The position numbers were made by a program, and so were the translations under genes. Of a DNA stretch of 64,000 nucleotides, positions 58,209 to 64,000 are shown one piece after another (the first letter of the stretch is position 1; each line of letters starts with the position of its first letter). Location: contig JAAFIW010000025.1 in NCBI GenBank assembly GCA_013297875.1, positions 1 to 64,000 of the forward strand. The letters are read 5' to 3'. Under the pieces are notes generated by a model. The model was not told the DNA's origin. It saw only the letters and a program-made list of their open reading frames with translations, and ran no database searches. The DNA is from Comamonadaceae bacterium (GTDB lineage Bacteria; Pseudomonadota; Gammaproteobacteria; Burkholderiales; Burkholderiaceae_C).

Positions 58209-58949
58209 TCAGCTGCTCACCCGCAAACGACCGCCATCCACCGTCACTTTGCTGCCAGCAGCGATGGGTTGTGATTGCTCAATGGTGCGCCTTGAGCCAT
58301 CTTCCATCCGCACACGCACCTGATAGACGGTGGTCTTTTTCACATTCTTTTCGATCGCGTTGCCGGCATAGCCACCGCCAATCGCACCCAGCACCGTGGC
58401 CACGGTGCTGCCGGAGCCTTGGCCCACCTGGTTGCCCAGCACGCCGCCGACCACGCCTCCGGCCACTGCGCCAACGCCGCTGGCCTGGCCCTTACGCTCC
58501 ACCGGGGTGACTGATTCCACGATGCCGCAGTTGGCGCAAACCGGCACCTGGGCGACAACTACCGGTGTGGGTTGGGGTTGCGCTTGGGCAGGTGCTTGAG
58601 AGGCAGGTGCGGGTTGCTTGTGGGCCACGGGTTTGTGCACCGGCTTGGCCACTACAGCAGGCTCAGGTGCTGCTTTTTCATCTGGCAGTTGCGGTGTTGG
58701 CGAGGTCAACGCCGTGCTGCTGGTCGCCGCAGCGAGCGCCGCCACAGGCGCGGGGGTAGACGCCTTGCTGGCATCGCCGCGCGCATCAGACCGCTGGACC
58801 ACCAGGGCGGCGGCCAAAGCCAGCACCGTGACACCCATGACCGCCATCGTGGGTATCAGCGCCTTGCTGTGGCGCAGGCGGTCAGAGAAACTGGATGCGG
58901 GTTGCGCCTGAAAACCGGGCTGGGCCAGGGTGTTGCTGGAAACTTGCAT
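58209..58949 (-). CDS. Glycine-zipper 2TM-domain membrane protein
   Basis: A 246-residue protein. One span near residues 33-51 (IPTMAVMGVTVLALAAALVV), a Pro/Ala-rich linker (residues 60-130), a lone Cys pair (VPVCANCGIVESV), then the glycine zipper GVGAVAGGVVGGVLGNQVGQ and VATVLGAIGGGYAGN as in SlyB/17-kDa antigens, and a small beta domain (YQVRVRMEDGSRRTIEQSQ). AGGAG 7 bases before ATG 58949 sets the start. Confidence 0.88.
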   Translation of the reverse strand: MQVSSNTLAQPGFQAQPASSFSDRLRHSKALIPTMAVMGVTVLALAAALVVQRSDARGDASKASTPAPVAALAAATSSTALTSPTPQLPDEKAAPEPAVVAKPVHKPVAHKQPAPASQAPAQAQPQPTPVVVAQVPVCANCGIVESVTPVERKGQASGVGAVAGGVVGGVLGNQVGQGSGSTVATVLGAIGGGYAGNAIEKNVKKTTVYQVRVRMEDGSRRTIEQSQPIAAGSKVTVDGGRLRVSS

Positions 58950-59036
58950 AGACAGACTCCTGTTGTGATGTCCGTCCATTAACGCCGCAGGCGGCCCGCC
59001 GGTTGTTGGGTTGTTGTGAAACTTGTAACTCAGGTA

Positions 59037-60059
59037 CTACGCGCCCAGCCGCTGCCGCGCCAACGCCGCCCCCGCCGCCAGCGCTTGCAACTTGGCCAGC
59101 GCCACTTCGCGGCTCATCGGGGCCAGACCACAGTTGGTGCAAGGGAACAAACGGTGCTTGGGCACGTATTGCAGGGCCATGCCAATGGTGTCGGCCACCT
59201 GCTCGGGCGTTTCCACCACGTCGCTGGCCACGTCAATCACGCCAACCATCACGTCTTTGCCTTCCAGCAGGCGCATCAAATCGGGCGGCACGTGGGAGTG
59301 GTAGCACTCCAGGCTGACTTGCTGGATGCTGCTTTTGGCCAGCGCCGGGAACACCTGCTCGTATTGCCGCCACTGGTCGCCCAGGGTGTTTTTCCAGTCG
59401 GTGTTGGCTTTGATGCCGTAGCCGTAGCAAATGTGAACTGCGGTCGTACACGTGAGGCCCTTGGCCGCCACTTCCAGCGCCTGCACGCCCCAATCGGCGG
59501 CGTCTTGCATGTAGACGTTGAAAGCGGGTTCGTCAAACTGGATGATGTCCACCCCGTCGGCTTGCAGCGCCAACGCTTCCTGGTTCAGCAGTTGCGCAAA
59601 GGCCATGGCCATTTTCACTTTGTCACCGTAAAAGCGGTCTGCTACGGTGTCCACAATGGTCATGGGGCCGGGCAAGGTGAATTTGAGTTTGCGCTTCGTG
59701 TGGGCGCGGGCCAATTGCGCCTCAAACGCATGCACGCGGCCTTTGAGTTTCAGCTCGGAGACGACTTGCGGCACCTGCGCGTCATAGCGGTTGTTGCGGA
59801 TGCCCATGGTCACTTTGTTGGCGAAGTCGATGCCGTCGACCTGCTCTAAAAAGCCATGCACAAAGTGCTGGCGCGACTGCTCGCCGTCGCCCACGATATC
59901 CAGCCCCGCGTCTTCCTGCGCCTTGATCCACAGCAAAGTGGCATCGGCCTTGGCCTGGCGCAACTCGTCGCCTTGCGATCTCCACTGCGGCCACAGTTTG
60001 TTGGTTTCGGCCAGCCAGGCCGGTTTGGGCAGGCTGCCTGCGATGGCGGTTTCAAACAT
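59037..60059 (-). CDS. Core methionine synthase (MesD/MetE C-terminal type)
   Basis: A 340-residue protein equal to the catalytic half of MetE. Zinc ligands are expected in TTAVHICYGYGIKANTDWKN (His, Cys) and LFPCTNCGLAPM (Cys). TAGSLPKP-like opening AIAGSLPKPAWLAET, VGDGEQSRQHFVHGFLEQVD, TLPGPMTIVDTVAD and IIQFDEPAFNVYM match what I recall of MesD-type folate-independent methionine synthases. MesD normally goes with the DUF1852 oxygenase-like partner MesX, absent here. AAGGAG precedes the ATG. Confidence 0.85.
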   Translation of the reverse strand: MFETAIAGSLPKPAWLAETNKLWPQWRSQGDELRQAKADATLLWIKAQEDAGLDIVGDGEQSRQHFVHGFLEQVDGIDFANKVTMGIRNNRYDAQVPQVVSELKLKGRVHAFEAQLARAHTKRKLKFTLPGPMTIVDTVADRFYGDKVKMAMAFAQLLNQEALALQADGVDIIQFDEPAFNVYMQDAADWGVQALEVAAKGLTCTTAVHICYGYGIKANTDWKNTLGDQWRQYEQVFPALAKSSIQQVSLECYHSHVPPDLMRLLEGKDVMVGVIDVASDVVETPEQVADTIGMALQYVPKHRLFPCTNCGLAPMSREVALAKLQALAAGAALARQRLGA

Positions 60060-60143
60060 GGTGTCTCCTTTGATTGTGTTGCCGGATTGTCGCCCCACAC
60101 CCGCTGGTGGCAGGGCGTATGCCAGGCAGCGATTGGCGTACTA

Positions 60144-60211
60144 TTTGCTATATATTTAGTAGCTGCTTGAGCAATAAATACATGGGCAGATGGCCGATTT
60201 CGCATCAAACG
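60144..60211 (+). repeat. Dispersed ~60-bp repeat, copy 9
   Basis: TTAGTAGCTGCTTGAGCAAT, then ACATGGGCAGATGGCCG and TTTCGCATCAAAC. It lies in the 312-bp divergent gap between the methionine synthase and lexA. The rest of the gap holds lexA's control region. Confidence 0.85.
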
Positions 60212-60318
60212 TGGCCGCTCAACGACGGTGTCGCTCAGGTGCCAACCCAACTGCAGTTTCCGGGTTCAGCGACTTTTTTTATTTGCCTTTTGATTTATCA
60301 CTTGCCAATTCTCAAAAA

Positions 60319-60353
60319 CTGACTAAAAATACAGTAACTGGATATAGCACCAG
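60319..60353 (+). promoter_or_regulatory. Two tandem LexA (SOS) boxes
   Basis: CTGA-N8-ACAG at 60319-60334 and CTGG-N8-CCAG at 60338-60353, three bases apart, both fitting CTGT-N8-ACAG with one or two changes. They lie 19 bases before the lexA start, so LexA probably represses its own gene, as is common. Confidence 0.7.
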
Positions 60354-60371
60354 TCAATTCAGGAGCACCTC

Positions 60372-61049
60372 ATGATGGACATGCCCGCCAAGCTCACCGC
60401 CCGCCAGCAACAGATTCTGGAGCTGATACAAAACGCCATTGCCAACACCGGCTCGCCGCCCACCCGCGCCGAAATTGCCAATGAGCTGGGCTTCAAGTCG
60501 GCCAACGCCGCTGAAGAGCATTTGCAGGCGCTGGCCCGCAAAGGTGCCATCGAGCTGGTCAGCGGCACCTCGCGCGGCATTCGCCTGCGCAGCGAGGCTT
60601 TACGCTCCATCAACGAGTCGCGCGGCAAGCAGTTTTCGCTGCCCATTCCCGGCTTGGCGCAGCTCATGCTGCCCCTCATTGGCCGGGTGGCGGCGGGCTC
60701 ACCCATCCTGGCGCAAGAGCATGTGGACCAAACCTATTACGTAGAAAGCAGCCTGTTCCAGCGCAAGCCCGACTATTTGCTCAAAGTGCGCGGCATGTCC
60801 ATGCGCGACGCCGGCATCATGGACGGCGACCTTTTGGCTGTGCAAAGCAGCAAAGACGCCAAAAACGGCCAGATTGTGGTGGCCCGCCTGGGTGAAGACG
60901 TGACCGTGAAACGCTTCAAGCGCAACCAGCATTTGATCGAGCTGCACGCCGAAAACCCCGACTACCCCACCATCGTGGTGCAACCCGGCGAGCCCTTTGA
61001 AATTGAGGGCCTGGCCGTGGGCTTGATCCGCAACACCATGCTGATGTGA
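60372..61049 (+). CDS. lexA: SOS repressor LexA
   Basis: A 225-residue LexA. The N-terminal winged helix is [40 protein letters not shown]. The self-cleavage site is Ala108-Gly109 in [10 protein letters not shown]; the Ser-Lys dyad is Ser143 ([14 protein letters not shown]) and Lys180 ([12 protein letters not shown]). AGGAG precedes the ATG by 6 bases. Confidence 0.96.
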   Translation: MMDMPAKLTARQQQILELIQNAIANTGSPPTRAEIANELGFKSANAAEEHLQALARKGAIELVSGTSRGIRLRSEALRSINESRGKQFSLPIPGLAQLMLPLIGRVAAGSPILAQEHVDQTYYVESSLFQRKPDYLLKVRGMSMRDAGIMDGDLLAVQSSKDAKNGQIVVARLGEDVTVKRFKRNQHLIELHAENPDYPTIVVQPGEPFEIEGLAVGLIRNTMLM

Positions 61050-61121
61050 GCTCACCCACCACGCCGGACACCACAACCCCGACACCAAGCCCAACACCTC
61101 GCAGCACCGGAGTCTTTCACC

Positions 61122-61490
61122 ATGACACTCGCCCTGTTTCCGCTCGAGAGCTTTTTTGCCGCCCTGCCCCAGCTGTTCAATCGGCGCGTTCGCCGGGCAC
61201 CGGGCGTGGCCACCACGCTGCGCTCACCCAGACCCCGCCCCAGCGCGCCTCACCCGGCACAAACCGCTATTGAATTCATAGCTGCTCCAGCAGATAATTC
61301 ATGGGCTACAGCCCCAAAAGCCTTCAAAAACCGACCGAACACCCCGTTGCGGGTACTGCGCGTGGTGGAGCCCGGTGACCGCACAGCCAGTGCCGGCCGT
61401 CTGCGCATGTCTGGCCGCATGGCCGATGTATGCGCCGAGCTGGATCGGCTGGTGGAACGGGAGAGTCGGCAGGCGGCCCGGTTGCATTAA
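61122..61490 (+). CDS. Small orphan protein carrying a repeat insertion
   Basis: A 122-residue protein. The end LRVLRVVEPGDRTASAGRLR, then MSGRMADVCAELDRLVERES looks like a real conserved small protein, of a kind I recall beside lexA in relatives. Residues ~48-69 (AIEFIAAPADNSWATAPKAF) are a copy of the dispersed repeat in frame. The start is not certain. Function unknown. Confidence 0.6.
   Translation: MTLALFPLESFFAALPQLFNRRVRRAPGVATTLRSPRPRPSAPHPAQTAIEFIAAPADNSWATAPKAFKNRPNTPLRVLRVVEPGDRTASAGRLRMSGRMADVCAELDRLVERESRQAARLH
61265..61330 (+). repeat. Dispersed ~60-bp repeat, copy 10 (inside a gene)
   Basis: CGCTATTGAATTCATAGCTG, then CTCCAGCAGATAATTC and ATGGGCTACAGCCCC. In frame and in the coding direction of the small orphan gene. 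Confidence 0.85.
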
Positions 61491-61747
61491 TCTGGGCAAG
61501 GCAGCGGCCCAGCCCGCATATTTCACCGTGACCGTCTTTTTGAAGCGTTTTCATTGGGGAAAGTCTGTGATGACCTCCCATCCAAATTGGATTCGATCAA
61601 AACGGCTCAGCGCGTGCCGCATCGTTTTGGCGGGCGCAGGAACGCACAAGCCTCCTTCCCAATGGCAAGTGCCATTGGGTCGTCACTTTGCACGCCCTGC
61701 ATCCCGCTAAAACGCGCGGCCCACGCCGCACCGGTGAAATATGCGGC

Positions 61748-61969
61748 CTAGCGCACCACCGCCAAAACTGCATCCACCACTTTCGCCATACGCCCGTAGT
61801 CCAGCCGGTCGGGCGTGTCTTGCGGCGTGTGATAAGCCTTGTTTCGGTAAAAAGCAGTGTCGGTCACCATCATGCCGACGAAGCCTTCGCTGTAGTAGTT
61901 CAGGTGATCCGAGAAGTCCACCAGCCCATCGAGATCCTGGTTCGAAAGCTGCATGGGCACTGCATGCAT
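61748..61969 (-). pseudogene. M28-family peptidase, C-terminal fragment
   Basis: Encodes SDHLNYYSEGFVGMMVTDTA, FYRNKAYHTPQDTPDRLDYG and RMAKVVDAVLAVVR. This is the end of a zinc aminopeptidase of the M28 type, with the late His ligand in YHTPQDTPD. Nothing of the earlier catalytic domain is found upstream, where a lipoprotein gene begins instead. It should be a remnant. The ~250 bp on its other side (61491-61747) shows nothing I can name. Confidence 0.8.
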
Positions 61970-61998
61970 GTGGGCCAGTCAACATTTCAACAAATCAA

Positions 61999-62610
61999 TT
62001 AAATTAACCCATCTTGCTTCATTTGAAGTGTGAGCGCGTCGAAAAACTGGTTGGCATATTCAGCGTTGTAGGTTGCGCCCTTGGCTTCTTTTGTCACGAT
62101 GTTTTTTCCTATCCAGGTAGTGGTATCGACCCAACCCACCCAGCGCAACTTACCGGTATCCATATCTGCCAACCTCACCTCATAAAGCAGCCACACACTT
62201 TCTGAGGCGCTGTCCCTGCTCGCGGATCCCTTTTTAGGGGAAACGGTCATCAAGGTTCCTCCCATGCGTTGAGCGTTGTTCAGGCCTGCGAAAAATGCAG
62301 TCGCTTGTTTTTTCCATTCATTGGGCTCTGTCATACCCGCATGCGCGACCGACAAGCCATGCTTACCAAGAGCAGATTTAGCTAAATCAACCAGGTTTTG
62401 CCCAAACGAGTAGTAGCCGCTGGAGGCTAGCGAGACACTGCCTTTACCGTATGTTGTTGTCGTCGTCAGGTTGGCATCTTGATAGAAGAAGTAGATCTTG
62501 GTTACTTTTGTGGAAGGTGCATCAGGAAGTACTCTTGATTCACGAACTTTTGGTGCGCCTCCACACGCAGACAACACCAACAAAAGCGCAACAAACACCA
62601 TTCGAATCAT
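61999..62610 (-). CDS. Putative lipoprotein
   Basis: A 203-residue protein. MIRMVFVALLLVLSACGGAP holds the lipobox LSAC at Cys16. The mature part starts with a beta strand (KVTKIYFFYQDANLTTTTTY), then alpha/beta segments (NLVDLAKSALGKHGLSVAHA) and ESVWLLYEVRLADMDTGKLR. GGAGG precedes the ATG. No family recognised. It is more A+T-rich than its neighbours and may be acquired. Confidence 0.75.
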   Translation of the reverse strand: MIRMVFVALLLVLSACGGAPKVRESRVLPDAPSTKVTKIYFFYQDANLTTTTTYGKGSVSLASSGYYSFGQNLVDLAKSALGKHGLSVAHAGMTEPNEWKKQATAFFAGLNNAQRMGGTLMTVSPKKGSASRDSASESVWLLYEVRLADMDTGKLRWVGWVDTTTWIGKNIVTKEAKGATYNAEYANQFFDALTLQMKQDGLI

Positions 62611-62811
62611 GATTTCCTCCAGTTAAATTAAATGCAGGATTTCTGCTTAAAACCGCCACCCTAGCAGGCAATGGACATCGGTAGGCATTGTGGCGGTGGT
62701 TTTTGTGGTGCCCGGTGTGGCGCAAACACCTTTTTGGGATCCCTATGAGCTGGCGGTTTCTGCATATAACCTAGAATTCACACCGCTTACGGTACCGAAA
62801 ACGGGATTGTT

Positions 62812-63102
62812 ATGAATACCATCACCTTGGCGGACATCAAACGCGGCGGCATGCTAGCGCTGGACTTGGCACTCAAAAATGGGCCAGCCTTTTTGATGAA
62901 ACGCAACCGCACTGCGGCCGTGGTGCTAACCCAGGCGGAATACGAGCGCCTGCAAAGCGCCAGCAACGCGGCCCATGCCACACCCACCGTTTCGGCCCTG
63001 GATCTGTTTCTAACCCCACCACCCGCCGCTGCGGGCGGCCTGTCCAAGACCGCCCTGAGGCGCCGCGCACAAGAGGCGCGAGATGAATGGGGCTCGCGTT
63101 GA
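62812..63102 (+). CDS. Phd-like antitoxin
   Basis: A 96-residue protein. ITLADIKRGGMLALDLALKN, then PAFLMKRNRTAAVVLTQAEY resembles a Phd/YefM-type fold with its EYERLQ helix. The basic tail LSKTALRRRAQEARDEWG may contact the toxin. Overlaps the PIN gene by 16 bases. Confidence 0.75.
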   Translation: MNTITLADIKRGGMLALDLALKNGPAFLMKRNRTAAVVLTQAEYERLQSASNAAHATPTVSALDLFLTPPPAAAGGLSKTALRRRAQEARDEWGSR

Positions 63103-63506
63103 TCTTGTTTCTGGATGCCAACGTGCTGATCTACCAGCACGAAGGCAGCCCCGCCATTCAGAGGGCGATCACCACACAGGTCAAGCAATGGCTAGGTGCA
63201 AGCACGCAAGCCCAGGTGTACGTGTGTCGGCTGGCGGTCATGGAGTGTTGCGTGAAGCCCCTGCGCGAGGGCGATACCCTGCTGCTCAACCGCTACCGCC
63301 AGTTTTTTGCCAGCGCACAAATCATCGAGTTGACAGCTGCTGTCGTCGAATCAGCGACCCAGCTACGCGCCTTGCACGGCTTGAAAACTCCAGACGCATT
63401 GCACGCCGCCTGCGCGCTGACGCTGCCAGCATCCACATTGTTTTTGTCGGCTGACACGGTGTTTCAGCGGGTGGCGGGGTTGCAGGTCAGGTTATTCAGG
63501 ATTTGA
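63087..63506 (+). CDS. PIN-domain toxin
   Basis: A 139-residue PIN protein. Acidic positions are in LILFLDANVLIYQHEG, LAVMECCVKPLREGD, and HGLKTPDALHAACALTL, followed by FLSADTVFQRVAGLQ. This is the third PIN-type pair in the window, each unlike the others. ATG 63087 fits the conserved N-terminus. Confidence 0.85.
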   Translation: MGLALILFLDANVLIYQHEGSPAIQRAITTQVKQWLGASTQAQVYVCRLAVMECCVKPLREGDTLLLNRYRQFFASAQIIELTAAVVESATQLRALHGLKTPDALHAACALTLPASTLFLSADTVFQRVAGLQVRLFRI

Positions 63507-63559
63507 GCGTCAAACGCCTGAGTTAAGCCGCCCCACACCGGGGCGACTTGAACAAATTG

Positions 63560-64000
63560 CTAGGTGCGAACTGACCAAAGTTCTGTCCCACGAGTTGCCA
63601 AAGCGGGGAGATGACCTGGGGTTGCATAAGCTCCCACACACGGACGGGATCCGAAGTTCTTGCTATCTCCTAGCTTGCTCCATGCATAGATATCGAGCTT
63701 ATAGAACGCAAGCCAAGGGCCGTCGTCGGATTGCTGCCAGCAGCATTGGTAGTGGAGATTTCCGTTGTTTGCGCTGATGCGATCAACGAGTCCGAGCTGC
63801 GCATTGATTTCAACTTGCTCTGCGTAGTCACGGAACTGAGGCTTATCAGGATCAGGAATGACCATGCCGTTCACAGATGTTCCGGATGGAAAGGGCGTTT
63901 GTGTGCTGAATTTTGTAAGTGGCGGAAGAGGTTCTTGGTAAAGCGCGGCATGGAACGCCATTACCCAGCGCTGGATAGCGCCATGCAAATCAAGATCCCC
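63560..64000 (-). CDS. Hypothetical protein, cut by the right edge
   Basis: The frame is open to the window end, giving GDLDLHGAIQRWVMAFHAAL at the cut. The rest reads FSTQTPFPSGTSVNGMVIPD, NGNLHYQCCWQQSDDGPWLA and LDIYAWSKLGDSKN. It has conserved-looking His and Cys residues, but I do not recognise a family. The N-terminus is missing. Confidence 0.6.
   Translation of the reverse strand, partial: GDLDLHGAIQRWVMAFHAALYQEPLPPLTKFSTQTPFPSGTSVNGMVIPDPDKPQFRDYAEQVEINAQLGLVDRISANNGNLHYQCCWQQSDDGPWLAFYKLDIYAWSKLGDSKNFGSRPCVGAYATPGHLPALATRGTELWSVRT

Noticed and set aside
60060-60371. SAM or cobalamin riboswitch before the methionine synthase
   Set aside because: The leader on the minus strand is mostly the dispersed repeat; no recognisable riboswitch core.

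Overview
The window reads as chromosome from a betaproteobacterium of the Comamonadaceae, close to Rhodoferax, Polaromonas or Albidiferax. The grounds are gene order that I associate with that family (yciB-bolA-peptidylprolyl isomerase; holC-pepA divergent from lptF-lptG; cysB followed by a sensor kinase), the style of the proteins, and a dispersed repeat of about 60 bp built on the core TAGCTGCTTGAGCA, of a kind I recall from these genera. The genus is an inference; no rRNA gene is present.

Left edge (1-1300): the end of an IS1380-type transposase, whose terminal repeat abuts a decapitated IS30-type transposase, then a PIN-domain toxin-antitoxin pair. 1.5-3.6 kb: an orphan OtnC-type aldolase and an unexplained two-gene pair that starts with a peptidoglycan-binding protein. 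3.7-12.6 kb: an acyl-CoA ligase, selO, a small membrane protein, a Crp/Fnr-like regulator divergent from a TauD-type dioxygenase coupled to a flavin monooxygenase, a decayed second selO tail, msrB, then yciB-bolA-ppiC.

12.6-25.4 kb: the largest coherent system, a minus-strand sugar/sugar-acid locus under a divergent LysR regulator. In transcription order it holds a PdxA-like dehydrogenase, an enolase-superfamily sugar-acid dehydratase, a 2-keto-3-deoxyarabonate-type dehydratase, an aldehyde dehydrogenase, an SMP-30 lactonase, a YncE-like propeller, a cytochrome b561-like membrane protein, and a complete ABC importer. The enzymes fit an oxidative pentose route ending at 2-oxoglutarate; the propeller and b561 genes are unexpected members.

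25.4-32.7 kb: membrane proteins, a short IS-end-derived element, a NhaR-like regulator, a complete TRAP transporter (dctP, dctQ, dctM) and a VapBC pair. 32.7-44.3 kb: housekeeping genes, namely purL with two in-frame repeat insertions, a branched-chain amino acid binding protein, holC, pepA, lptF, lptG, cbiX and cysB. 44.3-50.2 kb: a large hybrid histidine kinase, a methionine-type aminotransferase and dinB.

50.2-60.1 kb: a YHS-domain protein, a 79-residue lipoprotein built of KKCGACAA repeats, a His-rich orphan, a DUF1569-like protein, a proline-alanine lipoprotein with a DUF4331 protein, tRNA-Ser(GCU), argG, ppnP, an ECF sigma/anti-sigma pair, a glycine-zipper protein and a short core methionine synthase. 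60.1-64 kb: lexA behind two SOS boxes, then a decayed accessory end with a repeat-bearing orphan, an M28 peptidase fragment, a lipoprotein, a third PIN toxin-antitoxin pair and a gene running off the edge.

The observations I rate highest are the repeat family that enters genes in frame, the Cys-repeat lipoprotein and its neighbours, the b561/propeller-containing sugar operon, the selO duplication scar, and the mini-element sharing its ends with the IS1380-type copy.
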